Below are positions 1 through 8,982 of a stretch of 64,000 bases of DNA, piece after piece; positions within the stretch are counted from its first letter, which is position 1, and every line of letters begins with the position of its first letter. The notes beneath the pieces are model-generated. The model was not told the DNA's origin, ran no database searches, and was given only the letters and a program-made list of their open reading frames with translations. Origin of the DNA: Tangfeifania diversioriginum (lineage in GTDB: Bacteria > Bacteroidota > Bacteroidia > Bacteroidales > Prolixibacteraceae); contig NZ_FQZE01000008.1 in assembly GCF_900141875.1 (NCBI RefSeq), forward strand, positions 62,001-126,000. The letters run 5' to 3'. The position numbers were made by a program, and so were the translations under genes.

Positions 1-2158
1 AAATTACGCGGCCATCAAAATCCATCAATTTCAGTTTAAGTTGCGCATTAACATTTTCAAGCCGGTCATTCACGATTCCCACCTTCAGTTTTACCCCGTC
101 GATGTAAGGACTTACCAATACCTGCTCAAAACCTTTTTTCACGTAATACTGCAATGCTTTCCACTTCTGGTAATAGTCGGTTGAACTCCATGATGCTACC
201 GGCCACACATCATTCAACTGCCAGTAAAGGCTGCCCATGGTAAATGGCATGGCGCGGCGGTGACCTTCCAGTCCAAACTTAATTCCTTCGGCCTGCAACA
301 CATGATTTACATACAAAAACGACTCAAAATCCTTTGGTTGGTCGTACTCTTTCAGCATGTAATATTCAATGGTTTCATTTCCGATGGATGAACGCTGGTG
401 CGACTTCATCACTTCCGAATAGATATCGTAATCCTGCGGTTCGGCATATTTTTTCACCGTGCTCATTTCAGGGAACGACTGGAACCCGTACTCACTCATA
501 AACCGTGCGAGGTGTGTGGCGTAAGTTTCAAAGGGTTCTTTGCCCCACCAAACGCCCCAGTAATGTTCGTCGCCGTTCACCAAATCAGCCTGTACGCCCA
601 ACCCTGACGACGGGCTCGATCCCCAATAGCTGCGCTGCGGGTCGAATTCTTCCACCACTTCGGGCAGTGTTTCATGGAAAATATCGACGTAGGCCTGCCA
701 CACTTTTTCAGGAACATCTTCGCCCTGTTTTTCAGCAATTCCTTTCCAGCCCCAGGTATTCCAGGCGGTGAGGATTTCGTTATTGCCACACCACAATGCT
801 ATGCTCGGATGATTGTGCAATCTTTTCACATTGTCGATGGCCTCCTGCCGGATGTTCTCGAGGAACGGTTCGTCGTTGGGGAACATGGCACAGGCGAACA
901 TAAAATCCTGCCACACCAGGATGCCGTTTTCGTCGCACAATTCATAAAACAGATCATCTTCGTAAACACCGCCACCCCAAACACGCAACATGTTCATGTT
1001 CGATTTTTTGGCGGTTTCAATCATGGTGTGGTAATTTTGGTCGGTAACCCGCGGCAGAAACATATCGTTTGGAATGTTGTTGGCACCTTTCATAAATACA
1101 GGGTGCCCGTTCAGTTTGAAATAAAACGACGTGCCATGTTCGTCTTCTTCGCGAACCAGCTCGAGCGTGCGAATTCCGATGCGGGTATCTTCAGAAAATG
1201 TTTGCTGACCAATTTTCATTTTCCCGGTGATGTTATACAAATGCGCTTCGCCCAATCCGTTTGTCCACCACAATTCAGGGTTTTCAATTTCAAAATCCAC
1301 GGAGTATTTATTTACGCCTTCCTTTATCTGAACTTTATTGCTGGCAAGCGTTGTTCCGTCGTTCAAAACCGAAAGAGTGGCTTTCTCGTTTCCTTCGGCT
1401 TCCACTTCAAAAATAGCGGTGAATGTGGCTTTTTCGTCCGAAACTTCGTGCTGCACAATTTGCAGGTTTTCAATGCGGGCTTCGTCCCAGGCTTTTAAAA
1501 AAACCGGCCGCCATATTCCGCTGGTCACCAGTCGAGGGCCCCAGTCCCAGCCGTAATGATAACCTGCTTTCCGGGTGTAAATGCTCACACGTTTTCCATC
1601 TTCCACTTCGCCCCTTTCGGCCTGGTCGTTTTCGGCACCGGGGTAAACAAATTCATTGGCATCGTATTTTTCCAGACCAATTTTTATGGGTGATTTGAAT
1701 AGTATCCGCAGTTCGTTTTCGCCTTCTTTCAGAAATTCTTTTGCATCCACCTGCCACTCGCGAAACATGTTGTTGGCAGCCAAAATCTGCTCTCCGTTCA
1801 CAAAAACATCGGCATACGTGTCGAGTCCTTTAAAATCGAGTTCCACACGGTCGTGGCTGAGCATGTTTTCATGCACGGTAAAAGTGGTTTTGTATTCCCA
1901 GTCTTCTTTGTCAATCCACTGTATATTGAGCTCATTTAGCCGGTAATACGGGTCGTCGATTACGCCATTGTCCATTAAATCGGTGTGGACTGTTCCCGGA
2001 ACGGTGGCATCCATCCAATCCGCTTCACCTGCTTGGCGGAATTGCCAGTTTTCGTTAATTTCGTTTTGCACCATGAGGTTGGGATTTTTCTCTTTTGGCT
2101 GACAACCAAAGGCAAAGGCAATCACCATATTCAAAAACAGCACTTTTTTAATTGACAT
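1..2158 (-). CDS. Beta-mannosidase-like glycoside hydrolase family 2 lipoprotein (3' end cut by window)
   Basis: A reading frame starts at ATG 2156-2158 and stays open to the window edge, giving about 719 residues of a family that usually has 830-890. The N-terminus is a lipoprotein signal ending in the lipobox AFGC (Cys about 19), so the enzyme is probably anchored to an envelope membrane. A GH2 sugar-binding region follows (PGTVHTDLMDNG). The general acid/base motif WCGNNE puts Glu near residue 461, and the nucleophile motif SEYGF puts Glu near residue 556. Both catalytic residues are therefore present. The expected role is release of terminal beta-mannose from mannan or N-glycan fragments, but exact specificity is inferred. 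It lies downstream of a terminator and so probably has its own promoter, which I could not identify. Confidence 0.85.
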   Translation of the reverse strand, partial: MSIKKVLFLNMVIAFAFGCQPKEKNPNLMVQNEINENWQFRQAGEADWMDATVPGTVHTDLMDNGVIDDPYYRLNELNIQWIDKEDWEYKTTFTVHENMLSHDRVELDFKGLDTYADVFVNGEQILAANNMFREWQVDAKEFLKEGENELRILFKSPIKIGLEKYDANEFVYPGAENDQAERGEVEDGKRVSIYTRKAGYHYGWDWGPRLVTSGIWRPVFLKAWDEARIENLQIVQHEVSDEKATFTAIFEVEAEGNEKATLSVLNDGTTLASNKVQIKEGVNKYSVDFEIENPELWWTNGLGEAHLYNITGKMKIGQQTFSEDTRIGIRTLELVREEDEHGTSFYFKLNGHPVFMKGANNIPNDMFLPRVTDQNYHTMIETAKKSNMNMLRVWGGGVYEDDLFYELCDENGILVWQDFMFACAMFPNDEPFLENIRQEAIDNVKRLHNHPSIALWCGNNEILTAWNTWGWKGIAEKQGEDVPEKVWQAYVDIFHETLPEVVEEFDPQRSYWGSSPSSGLGVQADLVNGDEHYWGVWWGKEPFETYATHLARFMSEYGFQSFPEMSTVKKYAEPQDYDIYSEVMKSHQRSSIGNETIEYYMLKEYDQPKDFESFLYVNHVLQAEGIKFGLEGHRRAMPFTMGSLYWQLNDVWPVASWSSTDYYQKWKALQYYVKKGFEQVLVSPYIDGVKLKVGIVNDRLENVNAQLKLKLMDFDGRVI

Positions 2159-2221
2159 TTTTTGGATTTTTAGAGGGGCTAAATTTCGAAAAATAGCTGC
2201 ATTAATCAAATATTTCCACAA

Positions 2222-2256
2222 AAAAAGCGGCAGGGGTTCAGTCTCTGCCGCTTTCC
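2222..2256 (-). terminator. Intrinsic terminator after the DUF2892 gene
   Basis: Perfect 10-bp arms AAAGCGGCAG (2224-2233) and CTGCCGCTTT (2245-2254) flank an 11-nt loop and are bounded by an A-run that gives a U-tract on the minus strand. It ends the two-gene unit 2943-2273 before the GH2 gene. Confidence 0.75.
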
Positions 2257-2272
2257 TTCGTTTCATTGTAAA

Positions 2273-2461
2273 CTACTCTTCTTTTTTTGCGGTTGAAATA
2301 TTGAATGGCATGTACAGCAAACAACATTTAAACAAACCGGTTGCAATGAGTGGGATTCCAAGAAGCCCCCACCAGCTGTTAAATACTACTCCAACTATGG
2401 CAATTATTAAACCTAAAATAATTCTGATTAACCTGTCAACCGAACCTACATTACATTTCAT
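2273..2461 (-). CDS. DUF2892 small inner-membrane protein
   Basis: This 62-residue protein has the DUF2892 (YgaP C-terminal type) pattern: MKCNVGSVDRLIRIILG at the start, then two hydrophobic segments around residues 11-28 and 32-50 separated by a short NSWWGLLG turn, then a charged tail. Family members are small two-helix membrane proteins of unknown biochemical role, often near sulfur or redox genes. It lies 53 bp downstream of the C-GCAxxG-C-C gene on the same strand and is followed by a strong terminator, so the two are probably co-transcribed. Function is not assignable beyond the family. Confidence 0.8.
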   Translation of the reverse strand: MKCNVGSVDRLIRIILGLIIAIVGVVFNSWWGLLGIPLIATGLFKCCLLYMPFNISTAKKEE

Positions 2462-2514
2462 ATACTATTGATTTTTTGATTCTAATTTGTTGAACGTAAA
2501 TTTCCAGTATAGGT

Positions 2515-2943
2515 TTAGAATTCATCTTGCAAAATATCGCATGCTGTTTTGATGAATGCCGTGCATTTCGTTTGAAAAACCGCATCCTCATGAGCTGCTG
2601 AAGCTCCTTCAGGCGTTGAAATATCGTAGCCGGTGAGTTTTTTGCAGATGAGCGAACCATGTTCCTTTTTAAATTTTTCGTTGAATCGCTGAATGGCCTG
2701 TTTTGTACGGGCTTTTGCATCGGGGTGGCTGGAATCGTGCCCGTGTTTCATGCCAATTACCATGTAGGAACCGGTAACTGCCCCGCAGGTTTCGGCACAG
2801 GCCATGCCGCCGCCAAATCCACTGGCAATTTTCAGGGCTGTTTTTTTATCGAGCCCCACCTCTTCAGCAAACAGGCTGAAAACGGTTTGGGCACAGTTGT
2901 AACGAGAAAATTGTTGTTCGACAAGTACTAATTTTCGTGTCAT
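2515..2943 (-). CDS. C-GCAxxG-C-C family putative redox protein
   Basis: The 142-residue product carries the family's spaced cysteines and glycines: YNCAQTV near residue 15-21, then FGGGMACAETCGAVTG around residues 43-58, with a further Cys in the C-terminal half (LICKKLTG). These conserved cysteines suggest a redox or metal-binding role, but no reaction has been established for the family as far as I know. The start at 2943 is the first ATG and gives a typical length. The partner gene downstream encodes DUF2892. No membrane segment or signal peptide is visible, so it is probably cytoplasmic. Confidence 0.85.
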   Translation of the reverse strand: MTRKLVLVEQQFSRYNCAQTVFSLFAEEVGLDKKTALKIASGFGGGMACAETCGAVTGSYMVIGMKHGHDSSHPDAKARTKQAIQRFNEKFKKEHGSLICKKLTGYDISTPEGASAAHEDAVFQTKCTAFIKTACDILQDEF

Positions 2944-2984
2944 TTTTTTCTTTTAAAAGTACTTGATTTTTGGGAAAAAATAAA

Positions 2985-3008
2985 ACCCGGAATCCAAAAA
3001 CTCCGGGC
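2985..3008 (-). terminator. Intrinsic terminator downstream of pgk
   Basis: Arms CCCGGA (2986-2991) and TCCGGG (3002-3007) around a 10-nt loop are followed on the minus strand by TTTTATTTTTT. It lies about 60 bp past the pgk stop, beyond a short palindromic repeat. Confidence 0.7.
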
Positions 3009-3033
3009 TTCAATTATATTATGTCCTCTTTTC

Positions 3034-3070
3034 TTCAAGTCTCCCCCTTTGGGAAGATTTAGAGGGGCTT
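3034..3070. repeat. GCCCCTC/AAGGGGGAG palindromic repeat at the pgk stop codon
   Basis: Read on the minus strand, the pgk TAG is followed at once by AAGCCCCTCTAAATCTTCCC and then AAGGGGGAGACTTG. The inner CTTCCC/AAGGGGGAG part can fold. Close relatives follow trpB2 (8891-8926) and hemL (23146-23180), also starting at the base after the stop codon. Confidence 0.7.
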
Positions 3071-4267
3071 CTATTCTCCTCTCACCGCAGCCACACCCGG
3101 AAGCGTTCTTCCTTCGAGGTATTCGAGCAGTGCACCGCCGGCAGTTGAAATGTACGACATACCGTCGGCCATGTTGAATTTATTGACACATGCCACTGAG
3201 TCGCCACCGCCAACCAGCGAGAAAGCACCTTTTTCTGTGGCTTTTACAATAGCTTCGCCAACTGCTTTTGAGCCATCGGCAAATTTATCCATTTCAAACA
3301 CACCCACGGGACCATTCCAAAGGATGGTAGCCGAGTTTTCAATCACTTCTTTAAATTTGGCAATGCTGTTGGGTCCGGCATCCAGTCCCTGCCAGCCTTC
3401 GGGAATTTCGTTGGCCTGCATAATTTTAGTATTGGCATTTTCGTCGAAGGCATCGGCAGCAAGTACATCGGTAGCCATAATCAGGTTCACCCCTTTTTCT
3501 TTGGCCAGCTTTTCAATATTTTTTGCAGTTTCCAGGTAATCGTTTTCGCAAATTGAATCACCCACTTCGCCGCCGTTGGCTTTCACAAAAGTGTAGGTCA
3601 TTCCACCGCCCAAAATCAGGTTGTCCACTTTGCTGAGCAGGTTTTCAATAATGGTAATTTTTGACGATACTTTGGCACCGCCCATAATAGCTGTCAGCGG
3701 GCGTTTGGGTTCTTTTACCACTTTGTCGAGGCTTTTTACTTCGCTCTCGATGAGGTAGCCGAACATTTTATCGTTGGGGAAGAATTTTGCGATAACTGCT
3801 GTTGAAGCGTGCGCACGGTGAGCGGTTCCAAATGCATCGTTTATCCAGCAGTCCCCAAGTTCGGACAGTTTTTTGGCAAATTCTTCGTCGCCGCCTTTTT
3901 CTTCGTTATGAAAACGCAGGTTCTCGAGCAACAAAACTTCTCCCGGTTTCAATTCATCGGCTATTTTTTTCACTTCATCGCCAATGCAATCCGGTGCTAT
4001 TTTCACAGTGGCTCCATCTAACAGTTTCGAAAGATGATCAACCAAATGGCGCATTGAAAATTTATCTTCCGGCCCGTTTTTCGGACGTCCGAGGTGAGAC
4101 ATAACCAGCGGAGAGCCGCCGCCTTCAATCACTTTTCGGATTGTAGGAAGCGCTTTCTGCATGCGGGTATCGTCTGTGATTTCAAATTTATCATTTAAAG
4201 GCACGTTGAAATCGACGCGAATCAATGCCTTCTTTCCTGAAAAATCGTAGTTGTGAATTGTTTGCAT
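3071..4267 (-). CDS. pgk: Phosphoglycerate kinase
   Basis: At 398 residues this is full length for bacterial Pgk, which converts 1,3-bisphosphoglycerate and ADP to 3-phosphoglycerate and ATP in glycolysis. Visible signatures are RVDFNVPLN near residue 17, MSHLGRPK near 57, the Lys-bearing [10 protein letters not shown] near 195, and the nucleotide-side motifs NGPVGVFE and GGGDSVA in the C-terminal half. It is cytoplasmic and monocistronic here: its own -7 box lies 35-42 bp upstream of the ATG, and a terminator follows. The next gene (holB) is divergent. Confidence 0.97.
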   Translation of the reverse strand: MQTIHNYDFSGKKALIRVDFNVPLNDKFEITDDTRMQKALPTIRKVIEGGGSPLVMSHLGRPKNGPEDKFSMRHLVDHLSKLLDGATVKIAPDCIGDEVKKIADELKPGEVLLLENLRFHNEEKGGDEEFAKKLSELGDCWINDAFGTAHRAHASTAVIAKFFPNDKMFGYLIESEVKSLDKVVKEPKRPLTAIMGGAKVSSKITIIENLLSKVDNLILGGGMTYTFVKANGGEVGDSICENDYLETAKNIEKLAKEKGVNLIMATDVLAADAFDENANTKIMQANEIPEGWQGLDAGPNSIAKFKEVIENSATILWNGPVGVFEMDKFADGSKAVGEAIVKATEKGAFSLVGGGDSVACVNKFNMADGMSYISTAGGALLEYLEGRTLPGVAAVRGE

Positions 4268-4301
4268 AGTATTTTATTTTTTTGGTTTTCTAAAAAGTAA
4301 T

Positions 4302-4332
4302 CAAAGATAAAAAATTAATTCCGCAAGAAACA
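4302..4332 (-). promoter_or_regulatory. Candidate pgk promoter
   Basis: On the minus strand, TATCTTTG (4302-4309) matches the Bacteroidota -7 box TAnnTTTG exactly. The -33 region 19 bp upstream is only T-rich (TGTT), not a clean TTTG. The implied 5' untranslated region is about 30 nt. Confidence 0.45.
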
Positions 4333-4465
4333 GTCCCATTTTCAACCACCTGATAATTTAATGTTCGGGTAAAATAAAAACACACCAATTCATCATCAAA
4401 TTACAGTCCTGAATTTTTCGAATCGTAAATTCGATTATCAATTGCAGAAAGCTTATTTTTGGGGA

Positions 4466-5590
4466 ATGTTTTTCAACGATGTAATAGGCCAGGAGGAGAT
4501 CAAAAAGCGGTTGATCCGCTCGGTAAAAGAACAACGGATAAGCCATGCACAACTGTTTACCGGCCCCGCAGGAACCGGCAAGCTGGCTTTGGCGCTGGCA
4601 TTTGCACAGTATGTTTCGTGCCGTAACCGTGGCGAAACCGATTCGTGTGGGGAATGCCCCTCGTGCCGTAAATACCAAAAAATGGCGCACCCCGACCTGC
4701 ATTTTGTCTTCCCGGTTTTTCCCACCAAAGAATTCAAAAAACCTGTGAGCGATGATTTTTTGCCCCGCTGGCGCGAAATGGTTAAGAAGAATCCCTATTT
4801 CACCCTTAGCCAGTGGCTGGGTTTTATTGAAAATGAAAATGCGCAGGGATTGATTTACGAGCGGGAGAGCGATTCCATTATGCGCAAACTCAACCTGAAA
4901 TCATTCGAGTCGGAATACAAAGTTATGATTATCTGGCTGCCCGAAAAAATGCACCAGGCTTGTTCCAACAAGCTGCTCAAACTGATTGAAGAACCGCCCA
5001 ACAAAACACTTTTTCTGCTGGTTTCCGAAGATGAAGAGTCGATTATCACCACCATCCGCTCGCGGGCCCAGTTGTTAAAGGTTCCGTTTATCGATAAAAA
5101 CTCGATGAAAAGCGCGCTCGAAAAAATCGAGGGAATCGATAAAGAACAAATACCAGAAGCCGTGCACCTGGCCAGCGGAAATTACATCAAGGCGCTGGAA
5201 TACCTGAACCCGGACGAAGACACGCAGTTTTATTTCACTAAATTTCAGGAAATGATGCGTTTTGCTTATAAACGTGAGGTGAAAGAGCTGGTGGATTGGG
5301 CCGAGGAAATGGGCCGTATTGGCCGCGACCGCCAAAAATCGTTCTTCAGTTTTGCACTGCGGCTGGTGCGCGAATATTTTGTGATGAACATGAAAAAACC
5401 CAACCTCGTTTACCTGAACAACAAAGAACGAAATTGGGGAAAAAATTTCGCGCCTTTCATTAACGAACGAAACATCGTGCCGTTTGCCAAAGAGTTTGAG
5501 CGGGGCATCAAACACATTTCCATGAACGGAAATGCCCGCATTATTTTTCTCGATACCGCGCTGAGAATGGTGCGGTTAATAAAAAGATAA
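4466..5590 (+). CDS. holB: DNA polymerase III subunit delta' (clamp-loader)
   Basis: The start is placed at the ATG giving MFFNDVIGQEEIKKRL, because the eight residues upstream (from 4442) do not match the family, where proteins begin at the conserved F-x-D-V-I-G-Q. The AAA+ fold shows a Walker A-like GPAGTGK near residue 35, a zinc module with four cysteines (CRNRG...CGECPSC), and the sensor motif IRSRAQ. The product is part of the clamp-loader complex that places the beta clamp on DNA. It is about 374 residues, normal for Bacteroidota. The gene is divergent from pgk. Confidence 0.9.
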   Translation: MFFNDVIGQEEIKKRLIRSVKEQRISHAQLFTGPAGTGKLALALAFAQYVSCRNRGETDSCGECPSCRKYQKMAHPDLHFVFPVFPTKEFKKPVSDDFLPRWREMVKKNPYFTLSQWLGFIENENAQGLIYERESDSIMRKLNLKSFESEYKVMIIWLPEKMHQACSNKLLKLIEEPPNKTLFLLVSEDEESIITTIRSRAQLLKVPFIDKNSMKSALEKIEGIDKEQIPEAVHLASGNYIKALEYLNPDEDTQFYFTKFQEMMRFAYKREVKELVDWAEEMGRIGRDRQKSFFSFALRLVREYFVMNMKKPNLVYLNNKERNWGKNFAPFINERNIVPFAKEFERGIKHISMNGNARIIFLDTALRMVRLIKR

Positions 5591-5642
5591 TCAGCGCATC
5601 GTTTATTTTTAATAGACTACAAATCAATACTTCGTTAAATAA

Positions 5643-6419
5643 TTAAGCGGCAATAGTGCCATAATATATAAGTTCATTGACAAGGTTTCGATTTTTAGCA
5701 GAGTATGCATAATAACTTTCCCGGCATATTTACATGGTCGTCCCTTCTTCCCGGTTGAAGGCCAGGTATAAATACTTCAGGTCGGCATCATCGCGCAAAC
5801 GGCTTATCAGGTGCATGTCCATTTCTATGATTTGATCCACAAAAGGCTTTTTGGAAAACCAGGCATCGGCAACAAGGTATTTTGAAATGGAGCAAAGTGT
5901 TTCTTTGCGTTCTTTTATAATGTTTGCATACCAATCAGTCAGACTGGTTACCTTTATCTTCAAACAGGGTTTGAACAGCCTCAAGGTGGAACGCAGTGTG
6001 GTTGTCCAAATCGATGGCTGCAAGGCCGCCAATTTCAAGGCCCCATTTTGCCTGTCCTGCACAACCAGACCAATACCAACCCAGTCCTGGTGTTTTCTTC
6101 CCTGATTTATTGATGTAGCTCGAGTCAAATGCGATTACAAACCGGCTGCCACCATGCGAAAGGGCAAGTTCTATGTTAAAATCGAGCCAGGGAAAGGTTT
6201 TTTAAATTGTTGTCGGTATCTTTGTTCTTTGAAATTTCCATAGCGGCCAAGCTGTAAGAAGTTGACACGCCCTTTAATGGAAAGCAAAAGGATAACGACT
6301 TCGCAGAAAAAGTCTTTCCTGCATTTGTTAAAAACTGATATTCTATTTAATATTCTGATAATTAATAAATTGTAGTTATTATATCCCCTGATAGTCATTC
6401 TGTAACAGATTTGTGGCAA
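5643..6419 (-). pseudogene. Decayed IS4-type DDE transposase
   Basis: Pieces of one transposase appear in different frames in order along the minus strand: an N-terminal part with SIKGRVNFLQLGRYG (6171-6419), a middle part with HGGSRFVIAFDS and GLGWYWSGCAGQAKWG (about 5950-6190), a C-terminal part with YLVADAWFSKKPFVD and LISRLRDDADLKYL (from 5730), and an end part with GRPCKYAGK and NRNLVNELIYYGTIAA stopping at 5643. Each join needs a one-base shift, near 6189, 5946, 5755 and 5712, so the gene is dead. I did not find clear terminal inverted repeats. The assignment to the IS4-like group is from the sequence character of these blocks. Confidence 0.8.
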
Positions 6420-6552
6420 AATCCATTAAGATACTGATTGCCATGGGGTTTGTGCAAGCACTTTAATAGTTTCGAACTTGCAGTTCTGCAGCCTGTTTTC
6501 ATCGAAACCAAAATTAAAATATATGAATGCCTGCATATATACCTAAAAAGTA

Positions 6553-6650
6553 AATCTCCCGCTACTGCCAGACGCAGGCTGGGATTACACAGATTTTCAC
6601 AGAAATTTTATAAAAAATCAGCGTTTATTTGCGGAATCTGCGGGAATACA
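6553..6650. repeat. Degenerate intergenic repeat
   Basis: The block contains GGGATTACACAGATTTTCAC followed by ATTTGCGGAATCTGCGGG, with roughly complementary ends (CTCCCGC near 6556 and GCGGGA near 6640). Blocks of this character are common dispersed repeats in Bacteroidota genomes; copy number here cannot be checked. Confidence 0.45.
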
Positions 6651-6798
6651 ATATAATACTTGATACATACGGATAACCATTTTAAAATAAAACCTTACTG
6701 AGACCGGGAAGCTCCGAATATATGAGGAGATCACCCAGCCGAAGTTAAGTTTTGTGAAAATGGAGGTTGAAGATGAAAATCAGCCTCGAATTTTCTGC

Positions 6799-6848
6799 TT
6801 CGTCTTTGCTTCCCCGCCTGACCAGACGGGCAGGAAGGCAAAGATGAA
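6799..6848. repeat. Imperfect hairpin repeat
   Basis: TTCGTCTTTGCTTCC (6799-6813) pairs with GGAAGGCAAAGATGAA (6833-6848), with one bulge and one mismatch. The loop contains a second partial palindrome, CCTGACCAGACGGGCAGG. It is a possible transcript end or mobile repeat. Confidence 0.5.
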
Positions 6849-7011
6849 GGCTCCCGGCAGGGAAAAGCGAATCATTATTAAAATTCATGATTTCTTTTTT
6901 ACTCCACCTACTTTTTGAAGCCTTCCACAAAGGAGCGCAAAAAAAGAGTGGAGCCGAAATCGTGTCGAAAATCACACTCCACTCGTAAGTGTTTGGCTAT
7001 CAATAGCCTAG

Positions 7012-7083
7012 TAGCCCCACCAGGAATCGAACCTGGATCTACGGTTTAGGAAACCGCTATTCTATCCGTTGAACTATGGGGCC
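7012..7083 (-). tRNA. tRNA-Arg (anticodon CCT)
   Basis: The minus strand folds as a 72-nt cloverleaf: acceptor GGCCCCA/TGGGGCT (the first pair is a G-U wobble), D arm GTTC/GAAT, anticodon arm GCGGT-TTCCTAA-ACCGT with anticodon CCT, and T arm with GGTTCGAATCC. The discriminator is A, and CCA is not encoded. It reads AGG codons. Confidence 0.93.
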
Positions 7084-7295
7084 ATCCTTTTTTCAGGTCT
7101 GCAAAAATAGACAAAAACCTATTCTCCGACAAATCATTCAAAAAATTATCTCAACAACAGCAGGCTGCATTTTTAACGAGGTTAAAATAACGGTGGATTT
7201 TTTTCATTCAACTGCAACAAAATCCCTTCCTGCGATTCAAAAAACCAAAAAAACATTAAATTTTCATTCCCGTATTAATTTTAAAATTTGAACTG

Positions 7296-7326
7296 TTTGA
7301 TTCAAGAAAAAATAGTATTAGTTTTA
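7296..7326 (+). promoter_or_regulatory. Bacteroidota-type promoter for the trpB2 leader
   Basis: TTTG (7296-7299), a 19-bp spacer, and TAGTTTTA (7319-7326) match the TTTG-N19-TAnnTTTG consensus at all but the last base. Transcription would begin about 7330-7335, giving a leader of roughly 180 nt before trpB2. Confidence 0.65.
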
Positions 7327-7348
7327 CCACCCTGAAAAAAAGAAAGAT

Positions 7349-7438
7349 ATGTACACCATGCCATCATACGGAAAAGAGTGGAACTGGCGCAACGTGAAAA
7401 TGGAAGCGCGGGAAATAAATAATAGTAAACGGATATAA
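7349..7438 (+). CDS. Candidate tryptophan leader peptide (29 codons)
   Basis: An ATG at 7349 opens a 29-codon frame ending in TAA at 7436-7438. It contains KEWNWRN at residues 9-15, so two Trp codons sit at positions 11 and 13 in a very short peptide. The frame begins shortly after a consensus promoter and ends 5 nt before a terminator hairpin, directly upstream of a tryptophan synthase gene. This matches the layout of ribosome-mediated attenuation leaders. What is seen is the frame and its context; translation and control are inferred. Confidence 0.6.
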   Translation: MYTMPSYGKEWNWRNVKMEAREINNSKRI

Positions 7439-7443
7439 TACCG

Positions 7444-7481
7444 AAAAGGGATTTATTGTTAAAGCAGTAAATCCCTTTTTT
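7444..7481 (+). terminator. Attenuator-type intrinsic terminator before trpB2
   Basis: A perfect 12-bp stem, AAAAGGGATTTA (7444-7455) with TAAATCCCTTTT (7468-7479), closes a 12-nt loop and runs into a T-tract. No plus-strand gene other than the leader frame lies upstream, and trpB2 starts 33 bp later, so the hairpin can only act on the trpB2 transcript or the leader itself. Confidence 0.75.
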
Positions 7482-7513
7482 CGTATAAAATAAACTTCAA
7501 AAAAATAAAAATC

Positions 7514-8890
7514 ATGACTCATCAAAAGAAAATTTATCTCGAAGAATCGGAAATGCCCAAACAGTGGTACAACCTGGCACCCGACCTGCCCACTCCTATG
7601 AATCCGCCGCTGGGGCCCGACGGGAAACCTGTTACACCCGAAATGCTGGCACCGGTATTCCCCATGAACCTGATTGAACAGGAAGTAAGCCAGGAACGCT
7701 GGATCGACATCCCGGAACCCATCCGTGAAATTCTGGTGCAGTGGAGGCCAAGTCCGCTCGTCCGAGCTTACGAACTGGAAAAAGCACTGGATACACCGGC
7801 CAAAATTTATTACAAAAACGAAGGCGTTTCGCCGGCGGGAAGCCACAAACCAAACACGGCAGTTGCCCAGGCCTGGTACAACAAGGAGTTTGGAATTAAA
7901 AAATTAACCACTGAAACCGGTGCCGGGCAATGGGGCTCGGCCCTTTCGTTTGCCTGCGCACAATTGGGTGGCATTGAATGCAAGGTTTTTATGGTGAAAG
8001 TGAGTTTCGACCAAAAACCTTTCCGTAAAATGATGATGGAGACCTGGGGTGGCAAATGCATTTCCAGTCCAAGCAACGAAACTCAGGCAGGGCGTGATAT
8101 TCTGGCTAAATACCCCGATACTCCGGGAAGTCTGGGTATTGCCATTTCGGAAGCCATTGAAGAAGCTGTAACTGACCCAAAAAAAGAGACCCGTTATTCA
8201 CTGGGGTCGGTACTGAACCATGTGATGCTGCATCAAACCATCATCGGGCTGGAATCACAAAAGCAACTGGCAAAAGTGGGCATTAAAAATCCGGATGTGG
8301 TAATCGGATGTTGCGGCGGCGGCAGTAATTTTGCCGGTATTTCATTTCCGTACATGTATGAAAAAATTCATGGTGCCAACATACAAATTATTGGGGTGGA
8401 ACCTTTTAGCTGTCCAACCTTAACAAAAGCGCCATTTATTTACGACCACGGCGATGTGGCTAAAATGACACCTCTTCTGGCTATGAACAGCTTGGGACAC
8501 AATTTTGTGCCGGAACCTATTCACGCGGGCGGATTGCGTTACCACGGAATGTCGCCCCTGGTAAGTGCCGCGCTGAGAGACGGATTGATGGAGGCACAGG
8601 CCATCCACCAAAGCGAGTGTTTTGAAGCCGGATTGCTGTTTTCAAAAACCGAAGGAATTATTCCTGCCCCGGAAACCACTCATGCCATTGCATCAACCAT
8701 TAGGGAAGCTAAAAAGGCGAAAGAAGAAGGCAAGGAAAAAGTCATCTTATTTAACTTTAGCGGACACGGACTGATGGATTTGGTTGGATACAACAAATAC
8801 TTAAACGGCAATTTACACGATCATGAATATCCGGAATCGGAAATCGCGAAAAACCTGAAGGAACTGGAAGATTATCCGATGCCGAAATAA
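7514..8890 (+). CDS. trpB: Tryptophan synthase beta chain, TrpB2 type
   Basis: The 458-residue PLP enzyme is of the longer stand-alone TrpB2 class, with the N-terminal extension [14 protein letters not shown] that TrpB1 lacks. The PLP lysine lies in AGSHKPNTA (about residue 112), followed by [14 protein letters not shown] and the phosphate-binding CCGGGSNF near residue 263. It condenses indole and serine to tryptophan; TrpB2 proteins are thought to salvage free indole or work without the usual TrpA contact. No trpA or other trp gene is adjacent. The upstream leader and terminator suggest tryptophan-responsive expression. A terminator at 8941 ends the transcript. Confidence 0.92.
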   Translation: MTHQKKIYLEESEMPKQWYNLAPDLPTPMNPPLGPDGKPVTPEMLAPVFPMNLIEQEVSQERWIDIPEPIREILVQWRPSPLVRAYELEKALDTPAKIYYKNEGVSPAGSHKPNTAVAQAWYNKEFGIKKLTTETGAGQWGSALSFACAQLGGIECKVFMVKVSFDQKPFRKMMMETWGGKCISSPSNETQAGRDILAKYPDTPGSLGIAISEAIEEAVTDPKKETRYSLGSVLNHVMLHQTIIGLESQKQLAKVGIKNPDVVIGCCGGGSNFAGISFPYMYEKIHGANIQIIGVEPFSCPTLTKAPFIYDHGDVAKMTPLLAMNSLGHNFVPEPIHAGGLRYHGMSPLVSAALRDGLMEAQAIHQSECFEAGLLFSKTEGIIPAPETTHAIASTIREAKKAKEEGKEKVILFNFSGHGLMDLVGYNKYLNGNLHDHEYPESEIAKNLKELEDYPMPK

Positions 8891-8926
8891 GGGCCCCCTC
8901 CGGCTCCCCCAAGGGGGAGAGGTTGG
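8891..8926. repeat. GCCCCTC/AAGGGGGAG repeat at the trpB2 stop codon
   Basis: GGGCCCCCTCCGG, then CTCCCCCAAGGGGGAG (inner palindrome), then AGGTTGG begins at the first base after TAA. It is the same family as 3034-3070 and 23146-23180. Confidence 0.7.
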
Positions 8927-8940
8927 AAAATATAAAATTT

Positions 8941-8982
8941 ACCCGTGATATTACTCAGAGTGTTATCACGGGTATTTTTTTT
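8941..8982 (+). terminator. Intrinsic terminator after trpB2
   Basis: ACCCGTGATA (8941-8950) and TATCACGGGT (8964-8973) form a perfect 10-bp stem followed by ATTTTTTTT. Its end touches the stop codon of the convergent lplA gene. Confidence 0.85.

Larger units (their letters stand above)
6420..7011. other. Non-coding stretch with degenerate palindromic repeats
   Basis: No convincing gene is present between the transposase remnant and tRNA-Arg. It contains two repeat-like blocks (6553-6650 and 6799-6848), listed separately. The reading frames here are short, lack a domain or ribosome-binding context, and overlap those repeats. Confidence 0.6.

Noticed and set aside
674-1498. 274-codon plus-strand reading frame
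   Set aside because: It is antisense to the beta-mannosidase gene, whose catalytic motifs and codon use are clear; the protein on this strand has no domain.
6745-6975. 76-codon minus-strand frame
   Set aside because: It overlaps a hairpin repeat and contains the low-complexity type of sequence produced when such repeats are translated; no domain or plausible start context.
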